A stretch of DNA of 64,000 nt from Rhizorhabdus sp049889055 (GTDB taxonomy: Bacteria; Pseudomonadota; Alphaproteobacteria; Sphingomonadales; Sphingomonadaceae): NCBI RefSeq assembly GCF_049889055.1, contig NZ_JBLTWO010000010.1, positions 1-64,000 on the forward strand, written 5' to 3'. The notes under the pieces are model-generated. The model had not been told where the DNA came from, made no database searches, and saw only the letters and a list, made by a program, of their open reading frames with translations. The number at the start of each line of letters is the position of its first letter. Position 1 is the first letter of the stretch. A program made the translations under genes and the position numbers. Positions 26,989 to 35,678 of this stretch are shown here, piece after piece.

Positions 26989-27745
26989 ACCGGCGCGCAG
27001 TATCGACCGGATCGACACGGCGCCCCGCTTCACCGCGGCGGACGTCGCCGCGCTCAACGCGCGTTTCGAAGGCGTCCCCACGGCGGACATGATCAAGGCC
27101 GTGCTCGAGGAGAAGCTCCTCGGCCGCGTCGCGGTCGTATCTTCCTTCGGTACCGAATCCGCCGTGCTGCTGGACCTCGTCGCCGAGGCCGATCCAGCCA
27201 CGCCGGTGATCTTTCTCGACACGGGCAAGATGTTCGACGAGACGCTCGCCTATCGCGACCTGCTGGTCGAGCGGCTCCAGCTTCGCGACGTGCGCAACAT
27301 CACCCCGGACCCGGCGGTGATCGAGGCCAAGGACATGACCGGCCTGCGCTGGTCCTATGATCCCGACGGTTGCTGCGAAATCCGCAAGGTCGTCCCTCTC
27401 GCTGCCGCGATGCGCGGCTTCGATGCGTCGATCACAGGTCGCAAAGGCTTTCAGGCATCGACCCGCTCGGGCATCGCCCGGTTCGAACTCGACGGCGACC
27501 GGATCAAGTTCAACCCGCTCGCGGATTGGGGCAAGCCCGATCTCGACGCCTGGTTCGATAGCCGCGATTTGCCGCGCCACCCGCTGGAGGCGAAAGGCTA
27601 TCTGTCGATCGGCTGTGCGCCTTGCACCAGCGTGGTCAAGCCGGGCGAAGACCCCCGCGCCGGCCGCTGGCGCGGCTGGGACAAGGTCGAGTGCGGCATC
27701 CATGGCGAGCCGCTGACCAGCCCCGGAGACGAGCCCGTCTTCTGA
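26981..27745 (+). CDS. cysH: Phosphoadenylyl/adenylyl-sulfate reductase
   Basis: The 254-residue enzyme reduces activated sulfate to sulfite with thioredoxin or glutathione. It has the PP-loop-like SSFGTESAVLL and the catalytic C-terminal ECGIHG. It also has a Cys-Cys pair (DGCCEIRK) and a CAPC motif, the [4Fe-4S] ligands of APS reductases; classic PAPS reductases lack these. The preferred substrate is therefore probably APS, so the usual name 'PAPS reductase' would be misleading. It is the last gene of the cobA-DUF2849-cysI-DUF934-cysH operon. Confidence 0.92.
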   Translation: MAEPARSIDRIDTAPRFTAADVAALNARFEGVPTADMIKAVLEEKLLGRVAVVSSFGTESAVLLDLVAEADPATPVIFLDTGKMFDETLAYRDLLVERLQLRDVRNITPDPAVIEAKDMTGLRWSYDPDGCCEIRKVVPLAAAMRGFDASITGRKGFQASTRSGIARFELDGDRIKFNPLADWGKPDLDAWFDSRDLPRHPLEAKGYLSIGCAPCTSVVKPGEDPRAGRWRGWDKVECGIHGEPLTSPGDEPVF

Positions 27746-27769
27746 TCCTGGCGAGCGCCCGCGCCGGCC

Positions 27770-27871
27770 TCAGTCGATCAGGAACACGCCGATCTTGTAG
27801 GCCATGTAGAAGGGCACGCACATGATGGCGGCCACCAGAAGCTGATCCATAGTGCGATCGATGTAGGACAT
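27770..27871 (-). CDS. Small membrane protein (33 aa)
   Basis: A minus-strand frame starts MSYIDRTMDQLLVAAI and ends IGVFLID, with a stop at 27770. It has one hydrophobic helix (LLVAAIMCVPFYMAYKIGVFLI) and a GAGG ribosome-binding site eight bases before the ATG. It lies convergent to cysH with a 24-base gap. I know no family name. The good ribosome-binding site, complete membrane helix and free-standing position make a real micro-protein likely. Confidence 0.6.
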   Translation of the reverse strand: MSYIDRTMDQLLVAAIMCVPFYMAYKIGVFLID

Positions 27872-28011
27872 CGCAGCATCCTCTTCCCCAACGCCCCGCT
27901 ATTCCGGGTGCCAAGCAAGAAAACCACCTTTTCCGCGCTCTGTCACCTGCGCAAAGCCGCAATGGCGGCGAAAATGCGCGTCAGACTGCGTTGCACCGCA
28001 ACAAGAACGAC

Positions 28012-29523
28012 TCACTCATAATCGTTCGGATTGTAGTAATCGTCCGCCAGGTCGGAGAACTTGGTGAACTTGCTCTCGAATTTCATGGGGATGGTGCCGG
28101 TCGAGCCGTGACGCTGCTTGGCGATCACCAGTTCGGCGCGATTGTGCGCCCGCGCCATCTTGAGCTGCCAGTCCTCGAACGCGGTCACGTCGACAGCGCT
28201 GTCTCCAGCCCCGGCGGAGGCCTCTTTCGGGCGAATCAGGTTGAGATAATATTCCTCGCGATAGACGAACCAGACCATGTCGGCGTCCTGCTCGATCGAG
28301 CCCGATTCGCGCAGATCCGAGAGCACCGGCTTCTTGTTTTCGCGCTGCTCGACCGCACGGCTCAGCTGGGACAGAGCGATGACGGGCACGCTGAGTTCCT
28401 TCGCCAACGTCTTGAGACCGCGGCTGATCTCCGAAATCTCCTGCACACGGTTGCCGTCGGAGTTCTTGCCCGATCCCTGCAACAGCTGGAGATAGTCGAC
28501 GACGATCACGCCAATGCCCTTCTGCCGCTTCAGGCGCCGTGCGCGGGTGCGCAGCGCCGCGATCGTCAGGCCAGGAGTATCGTCGATGTAGAGCGGCAGC
28601 GTTTCCAGTTCCTGCGCGGCCCGCGCGAAGGCAGTGAACTCGGCATGGCTGAGCTTGCCCATGCGGATCTGTTCGGAACTGATCTCGGCCTGCTCGGAGA
28701 GCACACGACCCGCCAGCTGGTCGGCCGACATTTCCAGACTGAAGAAGGCGCATGGCGCACCAACCGACGGGCTGATCCCGTCCTGCTGGTCGCGCATGTA
28801 GCGCGCCGCCACGTTGAAGGCGATGTTGGTCGCAAGCGACGTCTTGCCCATGCCCGGACGGCCGGCGAGGATGATCAGGTCGGACGGGTGCAGGCCGCCG
28901 ATCTTGGCGTTCAGCCGCTCGAGCCCCGTTGTCAGGCCCGCGACATGCCCCCCGGAATTGAGCGCGGCGCTCGCCGTCTCGATCACGGTCTTGGTCGCCT
29001 GGGCGAAGCTCTTGACGCTGCCCTCTTCGCCGCCCTGTTCGGCGACCTTGTAGAGCGCGATTTCCGCCTGCTCGATCTGCGACTTGGGATCGACCTCCTC
29101 CGAGGTGTCGAGGGCGCCTTCGACCATAGTGCGGCCGACCCCGATCAGCGCACGCAGCAGCGCCAGATCGTAGATCTGCTGGGCGAAGTCGCGCGCACCG
29201 ATGATCGCCGCGCCGCTGCCGGTCAACTGGGCGAGATAGGAGGGGCCGCCCAGTTCGCGCATGCCGGCGTCGCCCTCGAACAGCGGCCTCAGCGTGACGG
29301 GCGTAGCGAGCATGTTGCGGTCGACCAGACGGAGAATCGACTCATAAATCCGGCCGTGCAGCGGCTCGAAGAAATGCTCCGGCCGCAGGCGGACCTGGAC
29401 ATCCTCGACAATGCGGTTGTCGAGCATCATCGCGCCGAGCAGCGCCGCCTCCGCGTCGATGTTCTGCGGCATCGTAGGGGCCTCGGCCGGAGCCGGTGTC
29501 GGAATGCGGATTGGTTCAGCCAT
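28012..29523 (-). CDS. dnaB: Replicative DNA helicase DnaB
   Basis: The 503-residue hexameric helicase unwinds DNA at the replication fork. The N-terminal domain begins near NIDAEAALLGAMMLDN. The RecA-like C-terminal domain has Walker A AGRPGMGKTSLA, Walker B VIVVDYLQLL and the arginine-finger region SDLRESGSIEQDADMV. The start at 29523 (MAEPIRIPTP) gives the normal length; the frame stays open upstream to 30222 but overlaps the divergent MarR gene there. It has its own promoter region shared with the divergent regulator. Confidence 0.97.
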   Translation of the reverse strand: MAEPIRIPTPAPAEAPTMPQNIDAEAALLGAMMLDNRIVEDVQVRLRPEHFFEPLHGRIYESILRLVDRNMLATPVTLRPLFEGDAGMRELGGPSYLAQLTGSGAAIIGARDFAQQIYDLALLRALIGVGRTMVEGALDTSEEVDPKSQIEQAEIALYKVAEQGGEEGSVKSFAQATKTVIETASAALNSGGHVAGLTTGLERLNAKIGGLHPSDLIILAGRPGMGKTSLATNIAFNVAARYMRDQQDGISPSVGAPCAFFSLEMSADQLAGRVLSEQAEISSEQIRMGKLSHAEFTAFARAAQELETLPLYIDDTPGLTIAALRTRARRLKRQKGIGVIVVDYLQLLQGSGKNSDGNRVQEISEISRGLKTLAKELSVPVIALSQLSRAVEQRENKKPVLSDLRESGSIEQDADMVWFVYREEYYLNLIRPKEASAGAGDSAVDVTAFEDWQLKMARAHNRAELVIAKQRHGSTGTIPMKFESKFTKFSDLADDYYNPNDYE

Positions 29524-29656
29524 GGCCCGGTTATCCGCTCCCCGGCGCGTCGCCGCAAGCGGAGGGTGGCCGCCTGCGCCAAAAAGCTCTGGGTCTTTCT
29601 GTGGATGGCTTCGATCCAGATGCTTGCACGGCTTAATGTTCGCCGACATAATGTAA

Positions 29657-29666
29657 GTATGCATAC
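29657..29666. promoter_or_regulatory. Palindrome GTATGCATAC over marR start
   Basis: A perfect 10-bp palindrome overlaps the ATG (29659) of the MarR gene. MarR regulators commonly bind short palindromes at their own promoter, so this may be an autoregulatory operator. It could also affect the divergent dnaB promoter. It is inferred from symmetry and position only. Confidence 0.35.
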
Positions 29667-30159
29667 AGAATCGAATCGGCGCATTTCGTTTCTGACGCAC
29701 GACATCGCCCGTCGGTCGCGCTACTGGTTCGACGCGCGCGCACGCTCGCGCGGCATCACCCGCCCGCAATGGCGGGTCCTGATCAGCCTCGCCAATGCCG
29801 AGGGCCCCACCCAGAGCGAACTGGCCGAAATGCTCGACGTCGAGCGGATCACCTTGTGCCGGATGGTCGATCGCCTGGCCGAGGCCGGTCTGGTCGAACG
29901 GCGCGCCGACCCCACCGACCGCAGGGTGTGGCGCATTCACCTGACCCAGAAGGCGACGCCGATCGTCAACGAGCTGTCGGGAATCGCCAGCACGCTGGAA
30001 GAGCGCGTGCTCGCTCCGCTCGATCCCGCACAGCGCGAGACGCTGGCCGAACTGCTCTCGATCGTCCGCGACCACATCCGCGAAGAAGACGAACGCCTGT
30101 CCCAATCGCCGCGAGCAGCTTCCCAGCCCGCTCCGCCCGCCGCGACCACCGTCGACTGA
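29659..30159 (+). CDS. MarR family transcriptional regulator
   Basis: The 166-residue product contains the winged helix-turn-helix (PTQSELAEMLDVERITLCRMVDRL, then LVERRADPTDRRVWRIHLT) and flanking dimerisation helices; the tail is Pro/Ala-rich. It is divergent from dnaB and is followed by a long hairpin at 30181-30212. The target genes cannot be deduced. The start at 29659 (MHTESNRRISF) lies inside a palindrome that may be its operator. Confidence 0.87.
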   Translation: MHTESNRRISFLTHDIARRSRYWFDARARSRGITRPQWRVLISLANAEGPTQSELAEMLDVERITLCRMVDRLAEAGLVERRADPTDRRVWRIHLTQKATPIVNELSGIASTLEERVLAPLDPAQRETLAELLSIVRDHIREEDERLSQSPRAASQPAPPAATTVD

Positions 30160-30180
30160 GATCCTCCCCCGAGGCAACTG

Positions 30181-30212
30181 GAAGCATGCAGAACCACGGT
30201 TCTGCATGCTTC
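30181..30212. terminator. Perfect 15-bp inverted repeat after marR
   Basis: GAAGCATGCAGAACC (30181-30195) and GGTTCTGCATGCTTC (30198-30212) are perfect inverted repeats separated by two bases, starting 22 bases after the marR stop. A T-run is lacking. It is either a strong terminator hairpin or an operator ahead of the UPF0262 gene. Confidence 0.55.
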
Positions 30213-30252
30213 GCTTTGCCAAGCCGGGCGACGGGCGCTAAGGGCCGAAACA

Positions 30253-30735
30253 ATGTCCGACCCGCGCATCATTGCCATCGATCTCGACGAGAAGACGATC
30301 ATCTGGCGCAACGCCGATGTCGAGCAGGAACGTCGCGTGGCGATCTTCGACCTGCTCGAGGAGAATTATTTCAAGCCTTTGCGCCCCTATCCGCAGGATT
30401 ATGCCGGCCCGTACAAGGTGAAGCTGCGCGTCGAGGAAGGCCGGTTGGCGATCGATATCGCTGCGGAGAGCGACGACCTGCTCGAAACGCTGATTCTCGG
30501 TCTTGGCAGCTTCCGCCGGCCTATCCGCGACTATTTCGCTATCTGCGACAGCTATTTCCAGGCGATCCGCACGTCGACCGCGCAGCAGATCGAGACCGTC
30601 GACATGGCGCGCCGCGGCATCCACAATGAGGCGGCGCAGCTGCTCAAGGATCGGCTGGAGGGCAAGATCGATGTCGATTTCGACACCGCACGGCGCCTGT
30701 TCACCCTCATCTGCGTGCTGCACATCCGTGGCTGA
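30253..30735 (+). CDS. UPF0262 family protein
   Basis: The 160-residue product matches the UPF0262 family of Alphaproteobacteria, with the start IIAIDLDEKTIIWRNADVEQERRVAIFDLLEEN and the central LETLILGLGSFRRPIRDYF. It is a soluble protein of unknown function, conserved in this class. Its stop overlaps a possible GTG start of the cytidine deaminase frame, pointing to an operon UPF0262-cdd-dcd. Confidence 0.9.
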   Translation: MSDPRIIAIDLDEKTIIWRNADVEQERRVAIFDLLEENYFKPLRPYPQDYAGPYKVKLRVEEGRLAIDIAAESDDLLETLILGLGSFRRPIRDYFAICDSYFQAIRTSTAQQIETVDMARRGIHNEAAQLLKDRLEGKIDVDFDTARRLFTLICVLHIRG

Positions 30736-30745
30736 ACCGGTCGAC

Positions 30746-31198
30746 ATGCACGAAGTGGCGGGCCGGGTGCTCGTCGAGGCCGCCCGCGAAGCCGCGCGAC
30801 ATGCGCACGCGCCCTATTCCCATTTCGGAGTCGGCGCCGCCGTGCTGCTGACCGACGGATCGGTCGTCACCGGCACCAATTTCGAAAATGCGAGCTACGG
30901 CCTGTCGCTGTGCGCCGAGACCGTGGCGATTGCGAGCGCCAGTGCACAGGGCCGGCTGCGCGACATCGCCGCGATCGGCGTCATCGGCGGCGCGCTTGCG
31001 AAGGACGGGACGATCAGCGGTCAGGGGCTGGTCACGCCGTGCGGCCGGTGCCGCCAGATCATCAACGAGGCGGCGGACCTGTCGGGGACCGATATCGACG
31101 TCTATTGTGCGTCGGCGGATGGCAGCGCCTTCCGCCATTTCCGGGCTTCCGAGCTGCTGCCGCATGCTTTCGGTCCTGCCGACCTGGGCATCAGATAA
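30746..31198 (+). CDS. cdd: Cytidine deaminase
   Basis: The 150-residue zinc enzyme converts cytidine and deoxycytidine to uridine and deoxyuridine. The zinc and catalytic motifs are CAETVAI (Cys-Ala-Glu) and PCGRCRQII. The substrate loop FGVGAAVLLTDGSVVTGTNFENASYG is intact. The ATG at 30746 is used; a GTG at 30728, overlapping the UPF0262 stop, is an equally plausible start. The gene lies upstream of dcd, so both genes serve pyrimidine salvage and dUTP supply. Confidence 0.92.
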   Translation: MHEVAGRVLVEAAREAARHAHAPYSHFGVGAAVLLTDGSVVTGTNFENASYGLSLCAETVAIASASAQGRLRDIAAIGVIGGALAKDGTISGQGLVTPCGRCRQIINEAADLSGTDIDVYCASADGSAFRHFRASELLPHAFGPADLGIR

Positions 31199-31214
31199 GA
31201 GGGGTTCGCATTTC

Positions 31215-31769
31215 ATGTCGATCATGTCGGACAAGTGGATCCGCGAACAGGCGACGAAGCATGGCATGATCGAGCCCTTCGTCGAGGCCCAGCGCCGCGA
31301 CGGCTGCATCAGCTACGGCCTGTCCTCTTATGGCTATGACGCGCGCGTCGCGCCCGAGTTCAAGATCTTCACCAATGTCGATTCGGCGACGGTGGACCCG
31401 AAGAATTTCGCCGCCAACAGCTTCGTCGACCGCGAGACCGAGGTCTGCGTGATCCCGCCCAACAGCTTCGCCCTGGCGCGCACCGTCGAATATTTCCGCG
31501 TGCCGCGCGACGTGCTCGTCATCTGTCTCGGCAAGTCGACCTATGCGCGCTGCGGGATCATCGTGAACGTCACCCCGCTCGAACCCGGCTGGGAGGGACA
31601 TGTGACGCTGGAATTCTCCAACACCACGCCCCTGCCGGCCAAGATCTACGCCAATGAGGGCGCCTGCCAGTTCCTGTTCCTGCAGGGCAACGAGCCGTGC
31701 GAGGTCAGCTATGCCGACCGGATGGGCAAATATATGGGCCAGCAGGGCGTGACGCTGCCGCGCCTCTGA
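31215..31769 (+). CDS. dcd: dCTP deaminase
   Basis: The 184-residue enzyme deaminates dCTP to dUTP in the dTTP pathway. It shows GCISYGLSSYGYDARVAPEFKIF at the N terminus, the phosphate-binding GKSTYARCGI with LEPGWEGHVTLEFSNTT (catalytic Glu), and YMGQQGVTLP at the end. The length is normal. It follows cdd by 16 bases. Confidence 0.95.
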   Translation: MSIMSDKWIREQATKHGMIEPFVEAQRRDGCISYGLSSYGYDARVAPEFKIFTNVDSATVDPKNFAANSFVDRETEVCVIPPNSFALARTVEYFRVPRDVLVICLGKSTYARCGIIVNVTPLEPGWEGHVTLEFSNTTPLPAKIYANEGACQFLFLQGNEPCEVSYADRMGKYMGQQGVTLPRL

Positions 31770-31793
31770 CGGCCGGAACGCCGCCGGCCCGGT

Positions 31794-34100
31794 TCAGCGG
31801 CGGCGCCCGTTGTGGCGGATATTGCCTGGCCGACCGCGACGGCCGACGATCGGACGTCCGCCCTTGCGGGGACCGCGCGGGCCGCGCATCGGCAGGTGGT
31901 TCGCGCCTTCCTCCAGTTCGAAGCGCAGCGATCCGTTGATCGGGTCCGCCTCGACCAGACGCAGCCGGATCCGCATGCCAGGCGTGTAGCGTTCGCCGCT
32001 CTCCTCGCCCTCCAGCGCCTGCGCCTTCTCGTCGTAGCGGAAGCGTTCGGCGCCCAGCGTCGATACGGGCACGAGCCCGTCCCCACCGAAACCCTCGACC
32101 GTCGCGAAGAAGCCGAAAGACTGCACGCCGGTGATCCGCGTATCGAGCAGCTCGCCGACCTTGGTCGACAGATAGGCTGCGACATAGCGGTCGACCGTGT
32201 CGCGTTCGGCTTCCATCGCGCGCCGCTCGGCCTTGCTGATCAGTTCGCCGATCGCCGTCATCCGCTCGCCCTCTTCTGGCGTCAGCGCGGTGCGGGGAAC
32301 GATGTCGCCGGTCCGCCCCGAACCCTCGATCTCCACCTTGCCGGCGTCAAGACCATAGGCCCCGACGAGCGAGCGGTGGACGAGCAGGTCGGCATAGCGG
32401 CGGATCGGGCTGGTGAAATGGGCATAGCTGCCCAACGCCAGCCCGAAATGCCCGGCATTGGCCGGCGCATAATAGGCCTGCGTCTGGCTGCGCAGCACCT
32501 GCTCCATGATCTGCGGACGAATCTTATCGTCAGTCACCCGCTTGAGTATCTGGTTGAAGGTCGAAGGCCGGACGACCTGCCCCAGCGCGAACTCCATGTC
32601 GAACGTCGCGAGATAGTCCTTGAGCGCGACCAGCTTCTCGCGGCTCGGCGGCTCATGGTCGCGGTACATCACCGCGGCCTTCTTCGCCTCGAGCGCCTTG
32701 GCCGCCGCGACGTTTGCCGCGATCATATAATCCTCGACCAGCCGGTGCGCGTCGAGCCGCTCACGCGGTGCTACAGACAGGATACGGCCCTTCTCGTCGA
32801 GCACCACGCGCCGTTCGGGCAGATCGAGATCGAGCGGTTCGCGCTTGTCACGCGCAGCCGCCAGCGCCTTCCAGCAGGTCCAGAGCGGCTTGAGCACGGT
32901 ATCGGTCAGGCTCTGGTCCCAGCCGCCCTCGATCGGATTGCCGTCGATCGCCGCCTGCGCATCCTCATAGGCGATGTTGGCAGCGAGCCGGACGACCGCC
33001 CGCGAGAAGCGCCAGCCGGCGAGAGTGCCGTCGGCCTTGACCGTGAGGTGGCAGACCATCGCCGCCCGTTCTTCGCCTGCCTTGAGCGAACAGATGCCCG
33101 CCGACAGCGCCTCGGGCAGCATCGGCACGACGCGATCGGGGAAATAGACGCTGTTGCCCCGCTTCTTGGCTTCGCGGTCGAGTGCCGAGCCGGGCCGGAC
33201 GTAGAAGGACACGTCGGAGATGGCGACGATCGCCTTGAAGCCGCCGCGATTGGCGGGGTCGTCGTCAGGCGTCGCCCAGATCGCATCGTCATGGTCGCGC
33301 GCATCGGCGGGGTCGATCGCGACGATCGGCAGGTCGCGCAAATCCTCGCGCTCGCCACCCAGCCGCAACCGGCGGACCAGTTCGGCCTCTTCGATCACCG
33401 CTTCCGGCATCACATCGGGAATGCCGAACTTGTGGATAGCGACCAGACTGAAGGAGCGTGGCGCGAAGGGATCGCCCAGCCGCTCGGTGACCCGCGCGGT
33501 GATGCGCGGCGGACGGCCCGCCTTTTCCGCGAGCACCAGATCGCCCGGCTCCGCACCGCCCGCATCGGAAACGAGCGTGTCGCGCTTCTCGCGCTTGTCG
33601 ACGGGGCGCAGCCAGAGTCGATCGCCATCGCGATGGAGCACGCCGAGGAGAAGCGCCTCGCCACGTTCGAGCTTCTTGAGCGGATGGGCGATCCAGCCGC
33701 GTCCGGCTTCCTCGGTCCTAGCCAGGATGCGATCACCGACGCCGAGCGCCGGACCCTTGCGACCGCGCGCTTCCTTCACCCGGAGCTGCGGCGGGGGGCC
33801 ATGTTCGCCGTGCCAGGTCTCGGGCACCGCGAGCGGGACGCCCTCGTCGGTGACGTCGGTGATCCGCAACACGGTCATCTTGGGAATGCCGCCCATCTTG
33901 TGAAAGGCGCGCCCGCGACCGCTGTCGATCAGCCCCTCGTCCGCCATGTCCTTGAGCAGCGCCTTGAGCTCGATCTTGGCAGCACCATGCAGTCCGAAGG
34001 CCTTGGCGATCTCGCGCTTGCCGGCCGGCGTCTCGGACTTGACGATGAAATCGAGGATCTGGTCGCGGCTGGGCAGACCGGAGGTTTTTTGACGGGGCAT
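31794..34100 (-). CDS. rnr: Ribonuclease R
   Basis: The 768-residue 3'-5' exoribonuclease degrades structured RNA. An N-terminal winged-helix segment (RDQILDFIVKSETPAGKREIAKAFGL) precedes the cold-shock domains. The RNB catalytic domain has the metal-binding aspartates in PADARDHDDAIWA, and a C-terminal S1 domain and basic tail (RKGGRPIVGRRGRPG) follow. The start at 34100 (MPRQKTSGLPSRDQI) is favoured over 34139. It is convergent with dcd and divergent from the tonB gene. Confidence 0.95.
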   Translation of the reverse strand: MPRQKTSGLPSRDQILDFIVKSETPAGKREIAKAFGLHGAAKIELKALLKDMADEGLIDSGRGRAFHKMGGIPKMTVLRITDVTDEGVPLAVPETWHGEHGPPPQLRVKEARGRKGPALGVGDRILARTEEAGRGWIAHPLKKLERGEALLLGVLHRDGDRLWLRPVDKREKRDTLVSDAGGAEPGDLVLAEKAGRPPRITARVTERLGDPFAPRSFSLVAIHKFGIPDVMPEAVIEEAELVRRLRLGGEREDLRDLPIVAIDPADARDHDDAIWATPDDDPANRGGFKAIVAISDVSFYVRPGSALDREAKKRGNSVYFPDRVVPMLPEALSAGICSLKAGEERAAMVCHLTVKADGTLAGWRFSRAVVRLAANIAYEDAQAAIDGNPIEGGWDQSLTDTVLKPLWTCWKALAAARDKREPLDLDLPERRVVLDEKGRILSVAPRERLDAHRLVEDYMIAANVAAAKALEAKKAAVMYRDHEPPSREKLVALKDYLATFDMEFALGQVVRPSTFNQILKRVTDDKIRPQIMEQVLRSQTQAYYAPANAGHFGLALGSYAHFTSPIRRYADLLVHRSLVGAYGLDAGKVEIEGSGRTGDIVPRTALTPEEGERMTAIGELISKAERRAMEAERDTVDRYVAAYLSTKVGELLDTRITGVQSFGFFATVEGFGGDGLVPVSTLGAERFRYDEKAQALEGEESGERYTPGMRIRLRLVEADPINGSLRFELEEGANHLPMRGPRGPRKGGRPIVGRRGRPGNIRHNGRRR

Positions 34101-34166
34101 CCGCCACCCATAGAGGGAGAGTGGCCCCGCGTCACGCATCGCGTAGGCAAGCCTTGATCCGAATCA

Positions 34167-34190
34167 AATGCTAATGCGATTGATTCTCAC
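34167..34190 (+). promoter_or_regulatory. Candidate Fur/iron box upstream of tonB
   Basis: The AT-rich AATGCTAATGCGATTGATTC, continuing TCAC, stands 43 bases before the tonB start and resembles Fur boxes (interrupted GATAATG/ATTGATTCTCA repeats). With TonB and an iron-dependent hydroxylase downstream, iron repression is plausible. No footprint or alignment was done. Confidence 0.5.
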
Positions 34191-34232
34191 TATTTACTGT
34201 ACTAGCGAGGGTGTTCTTCCGGGAGTGGGCAG

Positions 34233-34970
34233 GTGACGATGCACGCGACGCTCAGCAAGCAGGATGTCGAACGCGCCGAGGCACTGTTCTTCGACGCCGT
34301 CCCCGCGCGCGCTGCGCCATCCGCGTTGGAAGCGCTGCCGGATCGCTCGACCTATGGCGCCGACCGCCGGCCGAACTGGGCGGGAATCCTGACCATCCTC
34401 GCCCTCCACGCGATCGTCCTGTTCGCGCTCGTGAAGCTCGACGTGATCCCGATGGCCAAGGTCAAGCCCGTGCCGCTGGTCGTCGAACTCATCGCCGAAC
34501 CGGCGCCCCCGCCCGCCATCGAGCAGCCCGAGCCGCAGCCGGCGGTCGAGCGGCCCGTGGAATCGCCCGTCGTTACCCCACCCCCGATCGTCCAGACGGC
34601 CATGGCCCCGCCGCCGACCGTCGTGACGTCGCCCGCTCCGCCGCCGCCGCGCCCGGCCGCCATCACCGCACCGCCGGCGGGGCCGGTCAGCGTCGCCAAT
34701 CTCGATGAGCGGATGATCGAGGGCGAGCCGCCCCGCTATCCCACCGAATCGCGCCGCAAGAAGGAGCAGGGCACGGTCGTCCTCCGCCTGCTCATCGGCA
34801 CCGACGGGCGCGTCCAGCAAGTCAGCGTCGCCGAAAGCAGCGGCTTCGAGCGGCTCGACAAGGCCGCGCTAGAGGCTGCGCGCCGCTGGCGCTGGCAGCC
34901 GATGCTGCGCGATGGGGCGCCCGTCGAAGTGCGCGGGCTGATGCCGATCCCCTTCGTCCTGCGCAGCTGA
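34233..34970 (+). CDS. tonB: TonB energy transducer
   Basis: The 245-residue protein couples the proton-motive force to outer-membrane receptors. It has a cytoplasmic N-terminal region of about 45 residues, a single membrane anchor (WAGILTILALHAIVLFALVKL), a long Pro-rich periplasmic linker (about residues 85-150, rich in PAPPPAIE and PPPPRP) and a C-terminal TonB domain (RYPTESRRKKEQGTVVLRLLIGTDG, RWRWQPM). It is followed 8 bases later by a PKHD-type hydroxylase gene, and an iron-box-like sequence lies upstream, so it is probably a Fur-regulated operon. Confidence 0.92.
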   Translation: MTMHATLSKQDVERAEALFFDAVPARAAPSALEALPDRSTYGADRRPNWAGILTILALHAIVLFALVKLDVIPMAKVKPVPLVVELIAEPAPPPAIEQPEPQPAVERPVESPVVTPPPIVQTAMAPPPTVVTSPAPPPPRPAAITAPPAGPVSVANLDERMIEGEPPRYPTESRRKKEQGTVVLRLLIGTDGRVQQVSVAESSGFERLDKAALEAARRWRWQPMLRDGAPVEVRGLMPIPFVLRS

Positions 34971-34977
34971 CCCAGAC

Positions 34978-35661
34978 ATGATGATCGCCATTCCCGACCT
35001 GCTGTCGGGCGACAACCTCGCACAGGTCCGCAACCTCGTCGAACAGGCCGACTGGATCGACGGCAATGCCACTTCCGGACACCAGTCCGCTCTCGCCAAG
35101 CGCAACCGCCAGTTGCCTGAAGACAGCGAGGCCGCCCGGCAGGCCGGCGCGATCATATTGGACGCGCTAGGCACCTGTCCGCTGTTCGTTGCGGCTGCCC
35201 TGCCGCTGAAGGTCTATCCGCCGCTGTTCAACCGCTATGGCGAAGGCGAAGCATTCGGGACGCATGTCGACAATGCGATCCGCATCAAGCGCGGCAGCGA
35301 TTTCCGCATCCGGTCCGACCTGTCGGCCACGCTGTTCCTGGCAGACCCCGAGGACTATGACGGCGGCGAGCTGGTGGTCGAAGACACGCTGGGCACGCAC
35401 AGCGTCAAGCTCGCGGCCGGCGACATGATCCTCTATCCGGCGTCGAGCCTGCACCGGGTCACCCCGGTGACGCGCGGGGAGCGGCTATGCTCCTTCTTCT
35501 GGATCCAGAGCATGGTGCGCGACGACGGCGCCCGGTCGACCCTGTTCGACCTCGATTCGGCCATCCAGAACGTCGCCGCCGAACGCGGCCAGGGCGATGA
35601 TACGGTGATCCGGCTGACCGGCGTCTATCACAATCTGCTGCGGCGCTGGGCGGACGCCTGA
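34978..35661 (+). CDS. PKHD-type Fe(II)/2-oxoglutarate hydroxylase (PiuC/YbiX-like)
   Basis: The 227-residue product is a Fe2+-dependent dioxygenase of the PiuC/YbiX family, found beside iron-uptake genes. Iron ligands are in GTHVDNAI (HxD) and SSLHRVTPV (His), and the 2-oxoglutarate arginine is in RGERLCSFFWIQS. The physiological substrate is unknown, though a role in siderophore or iron uptake is suspected. It is tandem with tonB (8-base gap). Confidence 0.9.
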   Translation: MMIAIPDLLSGDNLAQVRNLVEQADWIDGNATSGHQSALAKRNRQLPEDSEAARQAGAIILDALGTCPLFVAAALPLKVYPPLFNRYGEGEAFGTHVDNAIRIKRGSDFRIRSDLSATLFLADPEDYDGGELVVEDTLGTHSVKLAAGDMILYPASSLHRVTPVTRGERLCSFFWIQSMVRDDGARSTLFDLDSAIQNVAAERGQGDDTVIRLTGVYHNLLRRWADA

Positions 35662-35678
35662 GCGCCCGGCACGGCCGG

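Noticed and set aside
31770..31793. Terminator between dcd and rnr
   Set aside because: Only a weak six-base GC stem without a T-run is present, which is not enough to call.
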